This document shows positions 21,591 through 32,409 of a stretch of DNA of 64,000 nucleotides, one piece after another; position 1 is the stretch's first letter, and every line of letters begins with the position of its first letter. The stretch comes from Tenrec ecaudatus (Eukaryota; Chordata; Mammalia; Afrosoricida; Tenrecidae). The translations under genes and the position numbers were made by a program. The notes below the pieces were generated by a model. The model was not told the DNA's origin. It did not search any database and saw only the letters and a program-made list of their open reading frames with translations. The stretch lies in contig NC_134546.1 in the NCBI RefSeq assembly GCF_050624435.1, forward strand, positions 14,221,001 through 14,285,000. The letters are read 5' to 3'.

Positions 21591-22625
21591 ACTAATCTGT
21601 CATGGAACAAGTACAGCAGTTGAAAATACCTTGGCTTGCATGAAGCACACTTTTATCCTCAAAGGAGCATCCTTGCTTTTCAGTACTCTAATGAGATCTT
21701 GTGCAGCAGACTTACCTAATGTAACTGGTCTTTTGATCACTTGAATGCTGCTTCCATGAGCCTTGACTGTGGATCCAAGCAAGACAAAATCCTTGGCAGC
21801 GCCAACCTTTTTTCCATTGATCATGATGTTGTCTATTGTCCAGTTGTGAGGATTGTGAGTTGTAATCCACACTGGAGGCTACACTCTTTGATTTTCATCA
21901 GCAAGTGTTTCAAGTCCTCATTTTCATCCAGCAAGGTTGTGTCATCTGCATATCATAGGTTGTTAATGAGCCTTCCTCCAAACCTAATGCCACAGACTTC
22001 TTCATGTAATCCTGCTTCTCAGATGATTTGCTCAGCATACAGATTGAGTCAGATGGTGGTAGGATACAACTCTGACTCACATCTTTCCAGATTTTAGACC
22101 ATGCAGTATCCCTTTGTCCTATTTGCACAACTGCCTCTGGTCCATGTACAGGTTATGTTTCACAGGAGCACCATGAACGGTTTGGAAGTTCCATTCTTCT
22201 CAAGGTTATCCATCGTTTGTTATGATGCACACACTCGAAAGCCCTGACATAGTTAATAATGCATAAGTAAACATCTTTCAGGTATTCTCTGCTTTGGGCC
22301 AAGATCCATCTGACATCAGCAATGGTATTCCTTATTTCAGGCATGTCCTCTTCTGAATCAGGTCTGAACCTCACACAGCTTCCTGTCAATGTACTGTTGC
22401 AACCATTGTTGGATGATCTTCTGTAAAATTGAACTTGCATGTGATATCAATTATGTTGTTCTATAAATTGAGCATTCTGTTGGGTCAACTCTCTTTAAAA
22501 TGGGTATGAATATGGATCTCTTCAAGTCAGTTGACCAAGTAGTTGTCTTCCAAATTTCCTGGCATAGCAAGGGCTCCAATTGCTTCATCAGTTCATTGTA
22601 CCCCAATGATAGTGCACACTTTAAT
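21591..22625 (-). mobile_element. RTE-clade LINE, antisense, RT region
   Basis: Ordered phrases: 'gcagacttacctaatgtaac', 'gttgtgtcatctgcatatca', 'gatttgctcagcatacagat', 'tctgctttgggccaagatcc' and 'gtcctcttctgaatcaggtc'. It is the longest uninterrupted RTE piece in the window. Its minus-strand ORFs (21600-21872 and 22153-22440) are in different frames, so it is dead. Confidence 0.88.
22153..22440 (-). pseudogene. RTE reverse-transcriptase fragment (fingers/palm)
   Basis: A 95-residue minus-strand open stretch with 'IRNTIADVRWILAQSREYLK' followed by 'DVYLCIINYVRAFECVHHNK'. This is the RTE block that normally reads 'I.N.R.I.EK.RE....Y..FIDY.KAFD.V.H..LW'. The first catalytic Asp of the RT palm (F-I-D-Y) is Asn here (IINY), so the fossil enzyme could not be active even in frame. 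It sits upstream (minus-strand sense) of the Y-x-D-D region, which is ruined in this copy. Confidence 0.85.
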
Positions 22626-22974
22626 TACATGTTTCAGTAGGACTTGCCTTTATTCGTGGATTGTAATCTTCCTTTTCTTCTTCTTCTTCTTCTTAATCTC
22701 TCACCAATCTATTCACCTGCCTCCCAAATGCGCAGTTTCCGTTCTCTGTCTACTGCATGGTTCTAAGTGGAAAATAAATGAAGCACAGAACTGTGGGAGA
22801 GGTCAAGGGCAGAGGGTTATCAGGCTGGTCTGGTGGTGAAAACTGAAGTCACAGAAACAGGTGATCTCAGGAAGTGTGGAGAAAGAAGAGTCATGAGTCA
22901 AGGAGGTGTCCACTTTAAACCGAAAGAGGGAGAAACACTGGCAGTGTCTAATTTAGCAGGCGTAGATATTATCT
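22626..22974. other. Unclassified with (TTC)n
   Basis: A (TTC)n tract lies at 22673-22694. The remainder is not recognised. Confidence 0.4.
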
Positions 22975-23135
22975 TTATGATAGCCAGTGAAAACGAGGAA
23001 GACCCTCATTAAAACAGACTGACACAGTGACTGCAGCAACGGGCTCAAACGGTCATTGTAAGGATGCCGCCGTACTGGGAAGTGGGACTCTCGGTTGTAT
23101 GTGGAGTCGCGATGAGTCAGAACTGCTCATTAGCA
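22975..23135 (+). mobile_element. RTE-clade LINE 3' end, sense
   Basis: 'aaacgaggaagaccctcatt', 'actgacacagtgactgcagc' and 'gggctcaaacggtcattgta' correspond to the end of the RTE ORF. Only about 160 bp is retained, as is common for 5'-truncated LINE inserts. Confidence 0.75.
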
Positions 23136-23184
23136 GCTAGCCACAACACGAAGGTGACAGTAGCAACAATAACAAAAGGTGGCG

Positions 23185-23300
23185 GCAGTTCCTACTGGCA
23201 CAGAGGACTAAGCTTTGGGTGATTAACATCAAGGCCAGTCGTCCAAATTCACCAGCCGCTCCACCGGAGAACGATGCAGTTTTCTGCTTACATAAAGACA
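23185..23300 (+). mobile_element. AfroSINE head and middle
   Basis: 'ctactggcacagaggactaa', 'attcaccagccgctccacc' and 'gagaacgatgcagttttctg'. Its tail may be the fragment at 23450-23530, separated by about 150 bp of other DNA. Confidence 0.65.
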
Positions 23301-23449
23301 AACTCTTCCATCCCATAATAAGGAATCCCTTAGAATTCAATGCATTTTTCCTGATGACACAAGAATTGTGCCTCTATCCTGGAACCCAACCATAAAAGTA
23401 TGAATTAAAATTGATATAAAAGCAAAAAGGAAAACAAAAGGCCAACACT

Positions 23450-23530
23450 TGAAAACCCTAAAGACCAGTGCTACTCCGTCCTACAGGGTTACTATAAATC
23501 AGAACTGACTTGATGGCAGTGGGCAGATGA
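23450..23530 (+). mobile_element. AfroSINE tail fragment
   Basis: 'gaaaaccctaaagaccagtg', 'tactccgtcctacagggtta' and 'agaactgacttgatggcagt'. Confidence 0.7.
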
Positions 23531-23537
23531 CACATTA

Positions 23538-23645
23538 ATTGAAAGCACTCAGCTGCTAACCAAATGGTTAGAGGTTTGACCCACCATCTGATCTTTAGGG
23601 GAGAGAAATGCCAATCTGCTTCTGTAAAGATTTTCGGCCTTGGGT
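23538..23645 (+). mobile_element. AfroSINE head fragment
   Basis: 'cactcagctgctaaccaaat', 'ggttagaggtttgacccacc' and 'ccaatctgcttctgtaaaga'. Starts just after the previous tail. Confidence 0.7.
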
Positions 23646-23939
23646 GTCACATAGGCAGGGCATTTTTTTGTCCTGTAGGGCAAAAGTTTATTTCAACCAT
23701 GACTGGCACCCTTCTTCACTTTGTTGTTCCTCTCTCCTTCTTGTTCACATAATAATTTCCTCTTTGTTCTGGCATAAGGCCTTTTTCATGGCTGCATGAA
23801 GCCTCTTTTCTAGGTACCTGCTCTTCTCTGATCCAACACTGTTCTTTCTCTCTCCCTTTCTCTGATTGGCTGGCACAGCACAAACAGTGCCATCTGCAGA
23901 AACTTTCTCTACACCTCCTATCTCAGGTGGCTGCCACCC

Positions 23940-24150
23940 GTAACTGGTTCCCTCATCATCTGGTTTATTTCTCCATGGCGTTCATCACAGTTTGGAATTA
24001 CAAGCTTCATCGGTCTTCTCATTAACTCTTTGAGTCTCCCACTGGAATGCCAGCGTCATGAGGCCAAGGCGACTTCTCTTTACCTTGGCATCTTCAGTAC
24101 TTTGCACTTCCAGATTACCCATGAGCACAGCTTAAAATACTGAATGAATC
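23940..24150 (+). mobile_element. L2 LINE 3' end
   Basis: 'ggtttatttctccatggcgt', 'agtctcccactggaatgcca', 'ccttggcatcttcagtactt' and the ending 'actgaatgaatcc' follow the L2 3' end as I recall it (stop-codon region to the TGAATGA repeats). Old and diverged. 23646-23939 upstream may be more L2 but is too worn to call. Confidence 0.7.
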
Positions 24151-24197
24151 CATGAGCTGTTTCTAGGGATGGAGTGTATCTTCCTGCAGACCCACTG

Positions 24198-24390
24198 GAC
24201 TGTATGTGCAAAAGTGCATGAGTTTATGTGAGGGTATGCATGAGTGTGAGCTTATTATTGCATATGAATGTGTGCAAGTGTGTGCATGTCTGTGTGTGTG
24301 CATGTGCGAGTACCTCTATGAGGGAGTGCGTGTTAGCATCTGTCAATGTATGTGAGAGTACATGAATGTCAGCCTGTGAGTTTGCATCTT
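24198..24390. repeat. TG-rich low-complexity tract
   Basis: About 190 bp of alternating purine-pyrimidine words (tgtgtgcaagtgtgtgcatg and relatives), following the L2 end. It probably began as a (TG)n microsatellite. Confidence 0.75.
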
Positions 24391-24769
24391 TGAAGAACAT
24401 TAGAGAACCCCTGGTTTCTCTGATTTGGAATTTGATAAGATAATTTAATTAAATATGTAATAACTCAAGTTCTAATCACATATTTTAATTAAATAAGCCC
24501 ACAGTGGAGTGTTCTAAGAAAGGCCTATTTTACAGTCCCCTTTCTTAAGAAAGTGACCTCCTGAAGCTAATCCCTGAAATGGGAAGTACTGAGCAAGAAC
24601 TGGAATTTTTGCGAAATCAACAGAAGCCCTATACTGCATCTATTTTTCATTTCTGTACATAGACAGCCTTGTTGGTATCTGCTGGTAAATGCATTTTCCC
24701 TCCCTAACATCACACCCTTCTTGCTTCCTCACCTGTTCTTGCCCAATCAATAGCTCTGCCTGACTGGGG

Positions 24770-24892
24770 TCAACACACCTCTCAGGTATCAATTGAAATG
24801 GCAGTTTTGCAGGGAGTCCTTGCTCAATTTAATCCCCTGAACTCCAAATTGGTTGCTTTTATAAACCTAAGTATTTTAACTCATAGAGTCTT
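24770..24892 (+). mobile_element. L2 LINE, segment 1
   Basis: 'caacacacctctcaggtatc' and 'agggagtccttgctcaattt' match the L2 wording about 300 bp from its end. Interrupted by the antisense L1-like tail at 24893 and resumed at about 25400. 24391-24769 upstream is not recognised. Confidence 0.6.
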
Positions 24893-25390
24893 TTTTATTT
24901 TCTTTTTTAAAAATCATTTTATTGGGGGCTCGTACAACTCTTATCACAATCCATATACATTCACTGTACATTTGTTTCCCTCATCACTCTCAAAACATTT
25001 GCTTTCTACTTGAGCCCTTGGTGTCAGCTCCTCATTTTCCCCTCCCTCCCTGCTCCCTCCACCCCCATGAACCCTTGATAATTTATAAATAATTATTATT
25101 TTGTCATATCTTACACCATCCAACGTCGCCCTTCACCCACTTCTCTGCTGTCCATACCCCAGGGAGGAGGTTATATGTAGATCCTTGTAATCTATTACCC
25201 CTTTCTCCCTCACCTTCCCTCCACCCTCCTGGTATCACCACTCACACCACTGGTCCTGAGGGGTTCATCTGTCCTGGACTCCCTGTGCTTCCAGTTCCTA
25301 TCTGTACCAGTGTACATCCTTTGATCTAGCCTGATTTGTAAGGTAGAATTTGGATCATCTTAGTGGGAGGGAGGAAGCATCCAAGAACTA
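24893..25390 (-). mobile_element. L1-like composite tail, antisense (copy 5)
   Basis: Reverse complement of the tail seen at 6.7-7.3, 29.5-30.06, 33.0-33.6 and 52.6-53.2 kb: 'aaatcattttattgggggct' (the AATAAA end), 'cacttgagcccttggtgtc'-type wording, 'gggaggaggttatatgtag', 'tcctgaggggttcatctgtc' and 'gtaaggtagaatttggatca'. It is 5'-truncated and sits within L2. Confidence 0.82.
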
Positions 25391-25399
25391 GAGGAAAAT

Positions 25400-25642
25400 G
25401 GCATGTTTTTATTTTTAAGGAAGAGTGTGATTCCAGAATTCTTGAAATATTTTTGATCCCCACATTCATTTACTCCAGCAGCACTCTTTCCTCATCCTAT
25501 TTAGCAAGTCGTTGTCCTTCTCCACTAAGTTCTAGGCACAAGGACCTCACCATTCCCGTTCATTGCTCCATCCCGGTGTCTACTGTAATATCTGGCACAA
25601 TGTTCAATCGATGCTTGTCAAAGTGATTCAAACACTCACCAC
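25400..25642 (+). mobile_element. L2 LINE, segment 2 (3' end)
   Basis: 'cattcatttactccagcagc', 'aagttctaggcacaaggacc', 'gtaatatctggcacaatgtt' and 'caatcgatgcttgtcaaagt' follow the L2 end. The two segments bracket the younger insert. Confidence 0.65.
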
Positions 25643-26259
25643 AAACAATAGCCATCTAAGCAGTCAGAGTATTTCAAATGACAGCTTTCCAAGGGCACAT
25701 CTTGTTTGTAGCTGCTCAATTCCCAGATGTCAATCCATTGAACTCACTGTGTGCTAGGTCCATGAAGAGTGACATCAGACACGGAGTCTTGTATGGAGTG
25801 CTCCTAATTTTGGGAAACCAAACATTTAACTGATTCAACAATAATTTGTTTATTTTTATAGGTTTGTTTTAATGCAAGATGTCGGAAAATCAAATTTTAG
25901 TAAATAATGTTGATACCCTTCCCACAGAGGGAGCTCTGTAGCTGTGGAACCAGAACTAAGGCACCGCGCAAAATCACTCCTTGGTCTTGGGGAGGTCGGG
26001 CCCATAATGAGGAGTTCTCAGCCTAAATGATATTTGAAGTGGGTTTGAATGAAGACTGGGAAGGAAGTCTGCAGGTCAGAGAAGAAAGGATATTATCAAG
26101 CACTTCACTCGTTAGTAACAATTCAAAGGCAATTCAGTTCACATGTTGATTTAGCAGAGTGTGCCAGCATGGAAACCATGAGGGTGCTGAAGGGGCTGTA
26201 AAGAGTGTGGCTATTGAGAAAACAGAAAGACAAGGACAGAACACTTTAAAATTTATTGT
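25643..26259. other. No recognisable feature
   Basis: Mixed-composition sequence without repeats or ORFs of note. Confidence 0.3.
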
Positions 26260-27075
26260 CATTTTATTTTGTGAATTAGTTGGGGGGTTACCTGTCAGGT
26301 TATCGTTTTTTTGCAGTCACCTTCTTAAGCAACTTCTCAAACATCCCAGTGGCTTGTTTGCTTGCTCTCCTCCTGGCTCCCACTGTGGACCATCTCCCCC
26401 GTGTAGTAAAGGGTCTTCCCTGCACCGAAGTGAACTTGCCTCGACTCTCTAGCTTCTTACTTCCCGTTCCACCCCTGCACTCCCATAACCATTGATTCTA
26501 TTTATTTGGTTGTCCTCGTGACAGCCTTTTCTTGAATTCTTTCTTTTTCTCTTTTTTATAGCAGTGGTTTTATATAGTAAATGTCCTTATGTCTGGTTAA
26601 CTTCACTCAGCATAGAGTTCTCCCAGTCTATCCATGCCATGCAGTGCTTTGCAGTTTAATCATGATTCTTTCATGATATGCAGTGTCCCTTTGGGCCTAT
26701 GTACCAACATTTATATATGCATCCCACCGGTGGGTATTTAGGCTGTTGGCATTTTCCTGCTATTGTGAATAATGCTGCGATGAACATTGCTGTGCATGGA
26801 TCCATGATTCCTGTGTTCTTGATGCCTGTAGGGTGTCTGCCAAGTAGCACTATTGCTGAGTCCCATGATACATCAAGTCCCCATTGTTTGAAGATGTGTC
26901 ATGTGACTTTCCACAGTGGTTGTACCAATTCACCGCCCCATCAGCCGTGTATTTAGGCTTCAGTCTCTCCAGACCCTCTGCAGCTTTTTGGAACTTTGCT
27001 ATGCATGCTCGGGTGAGGGACATCTCGTCAACCCATCTATCAGATGGCTAGTGATTGTGAGCATTTCCACATGGT
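26260..27075 (-). mobile_element. L1 3' end, antisense
   Basis: Reads like the complement of an L1 3' region: 'acttcactcagcatagagtt', 'tctatccatgccatgcagtg', 'ggctgttggcattttcctgc', 'tattgtgaataatgctgcga', 'tttccacagtggttgtacca' and 'gatggctagtgattgtgagc', in the order known from L1 (3'UTR towards ORF2 C-terminus). No ORF survives. Confidence 0.85.
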
Positions 27076-27104
27076 GGTTACCTGGATAGAGAACAGCAAA
27101 TTTA

Positions 27105-27310
27105 ATATGATGGTTTATGAATTAAGTTCTAATGTCAGACCACATCAATTAGCTATATGGCCTTATGAAATTTACATGGGCTTTCTGAGGCTCAGTTTCC
27201 ATCTCTGTACCATGACGTTTCTAACTGTATCATCCTCAAAGGCAATATTGAGAGAATTGAATAAAATTAACATTTCTCCCAGTACCTGGCACATTGTAGG
27301 TGCTCATTAA
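27105..27310 (+). mobile_element. MIR SINE
   Basis: 'agctatatggccttatgaaa', 'tgaggctcagtttccatctc', 'gagagaattgaataaaatta' and 'cctggcacattgtaggtgct' follow the MIR core and tail in order. Confidence 0.85.
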
Positions 27311-27494
27311 ACACAAAAAGAGAAAGCAAGTCCACCAGCAGTCATATCTCTCAAACAGGAACATTTTAGCACTCAAAGATTATAGTTCTTAGAATGGAGT
27401 TTATTAAAATACACTTGTGTCCTCACAATAGGAAATCATTTCTTGGATAAAATTTCCATAGTGCAAAAAAATTGGTACATTTGATCACATCAGA

Positions 27495-27953
27495 ACTGAG
27501 TTAGTTTATTGTGCCAACCTGGCTGATAAACACATGTGAGGTTAATTGAAGGGCAGAGGGATCAATGGGTCGGTGAGCCTCGCCTTTCTTGTTCTTGGGT
27601 CTCTTGCTTTCTGAGGGTCGGACCAGGATGCAGCTGCCTTAGCCGGTTCCCTGCTGGCCAGGCTCACTTCCTGCAAGACATCCCTGAGGAGAAAGCCGCA
27701 TGAACCTACCTGATGCAGCCCTGGGTGCTGGGGCAGCCATGTGGAGACCCCTGTCAGCACTGAGATATTTACACATTCACTGATTCGACTTTCCTTCTGC
27801 AGTCGGCGTCATAGTGTGTGTTTTGTGAGATGGAGGAGGATTTTGTGGATTGGTTTGGACATATGGGTTAATGATTAATGTTGGACTTGTGGACTTGGGC
27901 AGTACTGGGACGAGTTTCTGTGGATTTGTTTCTCTAAAGTACCCAGACTAACA
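27495..27953 (-). mobile_element. LTR-like element (family A, antisense copy 3)
   Basis: The right end 'tctctaaagtacccagacta' is the complement of the TGTTAGTCTGGGT start. 'ggcagccatgtggagacccc' and 'tcagcactgagat' complement the wording at 14.25-14.3 kb and 14.95 kb. The left end (about 27495-27540, 'tttattgtgccaacctggct') is unlike copies 1 and 2, so it is a related subfamily or a longer form. Confidence 0.55.
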
Positions 27954-27959
27954 CATGAA

Positions 27960-28214
27960 CTAAGAATTGCATTTCAACTACAGGCAGCATGGAAAAACAC
28001 AGTTGACAATTGGAAGAATGGGGAATGGCATTTGAAATGTCTAAATCTTGCAATGGATTATTATCTGTAAAAGTAAAAGGAAAGTCTACAAATCAACAAG
28101 AAAATCATAAAAAAGCAACATAAAAATAAACAAAGAATAATAACAAAAATGTATAGGCAACAAAATCCTAAAGGCTAAGGAACATAGTTACAACCCCTCA
28201 CGTGATTCCCCCCA
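27960..28214. other. A-rich, possible L1 scrap
   Basis: A-rich text ('gcaatggattattatctgta', 'caacaagaaaatcataaaaa') of the kind found in sense L1 3' parts. Too short and worn to assign. Confidence 0.3.
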
Positions 28215-28241
28215 ACACACACACACACACACACACACACA
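28215..28241. repeat. (AC)n microsatellite
   Basis: About 13 uninterrupted AC units directly before an antisense AfroSINE. Confidence 0.95.
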
Positions 28242-28244
28242 AAC

Positions 28245-28412
28245 CCCCAAGCCTATTACCACGAGTCAAATCTGGCTCCAATTGACCCCTATGTAGGGTT
28301 TCTGAGACAAAATCCTTGGGAAAGCAAACAGCCCGATCTTCCTCCCGCAGTGCAGCCTGAGACCATCCAGTTAACATTCCAATGCCTAGCCACAGCGCTA
28401 CCAGGTTTCCTT
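28245..28412 (-). mobile_element. AfroSINE, antisense
   Basis: 'cctattaccacgagtcaaat', 'gatcttcctcccgcagtgca' and 'tagccacagcgctaccagg'. Body to head in antisense order. Confidence 0.75.
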
Positions 28413-28689
28413 GACAAGCACATTAAGCTGCTTAAATTCATTCTTATTAAGGAAATGAGAATTTTAAAGCAGTGGTATATCCATTATACATATCCCCAAA
28501 AACACCAAACCCACTGCCTTGAATGGATGCTAATAGAGATGGATACAGGACATCATTACTGTCTCATCTCTCCCATGGAGTGTCTGGCCGGTTTAGACCT
28601 CCGACCCTGAGGTTAGAGGTTCAATGCTTACCTGACAACAACATGAGGACTCCTATACCAGACAGACTGACAAAAATGAAGAACTGGAA

Positions 28690-29210
28690 ACTGACAAATG
28701 CTGGTAGGTCCTAATCATATATTTTGTCTTCTATATGTGTGTCCTTTGTTATGTTGATACTTTGCCTATGGCTGCAATCAGGCCCTGAAGTTTGTTCCTG
28801 TTTTCTCTTTGATGATCTTTATTGTCCTGGGATTTACATGGAACTCTTTAATACACCTTGAGTTTGTTTTTGTACATGGGGTGAGGTATGGGTCTTGTTT
28901 ATTCCTCTGCAGATGGAGAGCTAAAATTATCAGCATCTCTTTGAATGGGTTTATTTTTGGCTCTTTGCTGAAGATCAGTTGGAGGTAGGTGCATTTATGT
29001 CTGGATTTTCTAGTCTGTTACCATGCTTTTTGACTACTTTTGACTACTGTGGCAGTGGAATTGTTTATGAGGTCAGTTAGTTGGTATCTGGATTGGAATT
29101 TCATTGTATTTTTGGATTGCTTCGAGTAGTATTGACTTCATAAATTTTCAGTTTAAGTTAAAACTTTAAAACTTAAGCAAATTAGAATATAAATCACATA
29201 TTTTCTTGTT
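28690..29210 (-). mobile_element. L1 ORF2 C-terminal region, antisense
   Basis: 'gggatttacatggaactct', 'caccttgagtttgtttttgt', 'ctctttgctgaagatcagtt' and 'gtctgttaccatgctttttg' follow the complement of the L1 ORF2 3' third. Stops are everywhere. It is cut at about 29210 by the composite element. 28413-28689 is not recognised. Confidence 0.8.
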
Positions 29211-29214
29211 ATTG

Positions 29215-30062
29215 TTTTTTGAGAACCTTCCTTTGAGATCTTAATATCCTCACCAGAGCTCTCATTATGAGCGTGTAATAACATGACAGACGGTGCCCGG
29301 CTATCGAAAGATATAGCGTCTGGGGTCTTAAAGACTTGAAGATAAGCAAGCGGCCATCTAGTTCAGAAGCAACAAAGCCCACATGGAGGAAACACACCAG
29401 ACTGTGTGATCACGAGGTGTCAAAGGATCAGTTATCAGGCTTCAAAGAACAAAAAATCATATCATTGTAAATGGGGGGAGTGCAGAGTGGGGACCCAAGA
29501 CCCATCTGTAGGCAAATGGACAGATCCTTACAGAAGGGTTAGAGGGAAGAGATGAACCAGTCAGGGTGCATTTAGCAACTATGAAACATACAACGTTCCT
29601 CTAGTTCCTAAATGCTTCCTCCTCCCCCACTATCATGATCCCAATTCTACCTTAAAAATCTGGCTAGACCAGAGGATGTTCACTGGTACAGATAGCAACT
29701 GGAAACTCAAGGGAATCCAGGACAGATGATCCCTTCAGGACCAGTGGTGAGAGTGGTGATACTGGGAAGGTCCAGGGAGGGGAGGTAGAGAGGGGGAATG
29801 GCCAACAGAAAAGTGGGTGAAGGGAGATGTCGGACAGTGTAAGATATGATATAATAATTTATAAATTATCAAGGGTTCATGAAAGGATGGAGCGGGGAGC
29901 GAGGGGGGAAATGAGGAGCTGATGCCAAGGGCTTAAGTGGACAGAGAGCAAATGTTTGAGAATGACGAGGGTAGCGAATGTACAAATGTGCTTTACACAA
30001 TTGATGTATTATGGATTGTGATAGAGTTGTATGAGCCCCCAATAAAATGAAAGTTTTAAAAA
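29215..30062 (+). mobile_element. Composite retroelement, copy 2
   Basis: 'ggctatcgaaagatatagcg', 'agaagcaacaaagcccacat', 'gatcacgaggtgtcaaagga', 'cccaattctaccttaaaaat', 'atccaggacagatgatccc' and 'gagcccccaataaaatgaaa', then poly(A). The 5' start is truncated and lacks the LTR-like head. It lies between L1 pieces of the opposite strand. Confidence 0.82.
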
Positions 30063-30120
30063 AGAGCACGATAGATTTTTTTGTGTGTTAGTCGTTTTTG
30101 CTGCCACTTGCCAAATATGT

Positions 30121-30513
30121 CTATTGCTTCCCCCTAAATATGTTGTTGTTGGAGGTTTCTGTGTACAAATCAATCACTTGTAAGCAGTGAGAGCTGCACT
30201 TCTCCTGTGCATTTCTGGATTCCTTTGATGTCTTACTGTTGTCCCAGGCTTCCAGCGTGATGGAGAATAGAACTATGACGGGGTACATTCTTGTCTGGTT
30301 CCCATTCACATGGAGAGTACTTTCAGGATTTCTCCATTGTTTTTCATATATGGCTTTTATTGCCTTGAGAACTTCCCCTTCCTTTTCTATTTTGTTGAAT
30401 GTTTTTATGAGGAAAGAGTAAAACAGTGTCAAGCAACTTTCTCCATAGGTCAGTATGATCTTACTTATTGTTTTGTGTATGCGGTGGATTATATCGACAG
30501 TTTGTCGAACCAT
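30121..30513 (-). pseudogene. L1 ORF2 reverse-transcriptase fragment
   Basis: 130 residues open on the minus strand. 'FLIKTFNKIEKEGEVLKAIK' followed by 'AIYEK' is the L1 RT block just after the A[FY]DK motif, and 'YPVIVLFSITLEAW' stands where 'CPLSPLLFNIVLE' is found in L1. The following F-A-D-D catalytic box has decayed to 'CLQVIDLYTE'. L1 ORF2p nicks DNA and reverse-transcribes its own mRNA; this piece lacks the second catalytic motif and is dead. It belongs to the L1 at 30070-34720. Confidence 0.85.
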
Positions 30514-31651
30514 CCTTACACAATTGGTATGAGTCCCACTTGGTTATTTTCAGAGGATTTGTTGCACATTTTTGTGTCTGTGCTGTTAAGCAACTCTGGT
30601 TTGTAGTTCCTTTTTTTGTGATGTTATTGCCTGGTTCTGCTATCAAGGCTGCATTCACTTTATAAAATGAACTCAGGACTTTTCTGTCCCTTTCTATATT
30701 CTGGAAGAGTCTGTGTAGATTTGCTGCCAGATCTGCCCCGAATACTTGGTAGAATTTCCCAGTGAAGCCATCTGGTCCAAGACTTTTTTTTTTGGGGGGG
30801 GGGGGTGGTGAGGGGTGGGGTGGCAGAGGTTTTTTAATGACATGATCTCTTTCTTATGATGGGTCTATTGAAGTTTTCCACTCCACTTTGTGTAAATTTG
30901 GATTGATGGTGTGTTTCTAGAAACGTGTCCATTTCATCTAGCTTTCAAATTTGTTGGCATATAGTCTTTCATTTTAATGTATTACTGTGCTTTTTATTTC
31001 ATTTGGTTCTGCTATGATGTCACTCCTTTCATCTCTAATTATTAATATTTACACTGTCTCTTTCTTTTCCTTTGTGAAAGTTGCCAGTGGTTTGTCAATT
31101 TTGTTAATCCCTTCAAAGAACCAATGTCTTGTGTTGCAGATTTTTCTGTTTTGTAGTTCATTTATTTTGGCTCTCATCTTTACGATCTCTTCTCTCTGGT
31201 GGTTGAAGGCTTATTTTGTCACTCTTGTTCTAGTGTTTGAAGATGGGTTAATGTGTTGATTTTTTTTATTCCTCTGTTTTCATGTGTGCATTGATTTCCT
31301 ATAAATTGCCTTATGATAACTACTTTTGTTGTGTTCCAAAGATTTGGGTATGTTGTGTTTTCTTTCTCATTTATTTCCTGGAGTTTTAAAAATGTCATTC
31401 TAGCCTGAAGTTTAAAGCACTGTGTTGTTTAGTTTCATTGTTTAGTTGTATTGGATTTTTTTGAGTCATTATTTTTCCTATTGTTGATTTCTAATTTTAT
31501 ATCATTGTGGACTCAGAAAATGGATTGTAAAGTCTCAACATTTTCTAATGTATGAAGGATTTCTTTGTGTCCTAACACATAATTTATTATAGAGAATGCT
31601 ACATGTTCACTGAGAAATAATTTATATACTTGTTCTTGGGTGGAGTACTCT

Positions 31652-31846
31652 TTATTTATCAAGGAGACCAAGTTGGCTATTTGTGTTCTTTACTTTTTCT
31701 GTCTTTACTAAGTTTCTTCCCCAGTGATCTGTCCTCCTTGAAAATGCTGTATTGAAATCATCCTTTATCATTGTCAAATTGTCTATTTCTCTCTTCAATT
31801 CTGCACGTATATAGTTAATGTATTTTAAGGATCTTTTTGGGTTCAT
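31652..31846 (-). pseudogene. L1 ORF2 endonuclease fragment
   Basis: 64 residues open on the minus strand with 'YIRAELKREIDNLTMIKDDF' followed by 'NTAFSRRTDHWG'. This is the APE-type endonuclease block 'G-D-F-N-T-x-L-S' of L1, whose Asp and Asn bind the metal and substrate. The block reads D-D-F-N-T, so these residues remain while the preceding Gly has changed. The frame is closed on both sides. Confidence 0.82.
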
Positions 31847-32320
31847 GCATGCTAATTATGGTATGCCTTCCAATTCTATTGTCCATTTAATCATTGTGCA
31901 GTGTCTTTCTTCGTCTCTGAGAATGTACTTTGCCTGGAAATGTGTTTTATTAGAAATTAATATTGCCACTCCTGATATTTATTACCATTCACTTTATATA
32001 CTTTCCTCATCCTTCTAGTCTAAACCTTTGTCTTTGTGTATAAGGTGTGTTTCATATAAGGAACATATGTATAGGTCTTGTTTTTTTGTTTTGTTTTTTA
32101 ATCTGGTCTGCTACTCTTTCTTGACTGGTGTATTTACTCCATTACTATTCAGGAACAATTTTGATATGTGTGTTTGCTGCTGTCATTTTATTTATTGTTT
32201 TGCTAGTTTGTTTACTTGGTAGATTGATTGTTTATTTTCATTATGCATTGTATCATGCTGGGAATCACTGGTTTTATTTTTATTTTATTTTTTGTTGTTG
32301 TTTTGTTCTCATTTTAATTA

Positions 32321-32409
32321 TTATAGACTTATATTTGAGTATAAGCCAACCCAAATATCAGCTGGGGCACCTAATTTTATCATAAAAACTGCACTAAAAA
32401 TGTGCTGAA
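32321..32409. mobile_element. TIR element, left part (interrupted MITE)
   Basis: 'atatttgagtataagccaac' at 32331 pairs, as an inverted repeat, with 'cttggcttatacacaggtat' at 33654-33673. The interior reads 'ctaattttatcataaaaact', then 'gcactaaaaatgtgctgaa', and is split by the composite insert. This ATACTYGTGTATAAGCCRA-style end is familiar to me from short non-autonomous DNA transposons; the superfamily is not determined. It lies inside the minus-strand L1. Confidence 0.65.
32397..32409. repeat. Target-site duplication, left copy
   Basis: AAAATGTGCTGAA. An identical 13-mer lies at 33638-33650 on the other side of the composite insert. Perfect identity and an A-rich start fit L1-type target-primed integration. 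Confidence 0.88.

Larger units (their letters stand above)
30070..32320 (-). mobile_element. Old L1 LINE, ORF2 region, antisense
   Basis: On the plus strand the text follows the complement of L1 ORF2: 'tcataaaatgaactcaggac' is expected, and here 'ttataaaatgaactcaggac', 'gaagccatctggtccaagac', 'gtgtttctagaaacgtgtcc', 'gtcaattttgttaatccctt' and 'atcattgtggactcagaaaa'. It runs from the RT domain at about 30.1 kb to the endonuclease domain at about 31.9 kb. A T9/G12 homopolymer junction lies at 30785-30805. It continues beyond the insertion at 33686. Confidence 0.87.
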
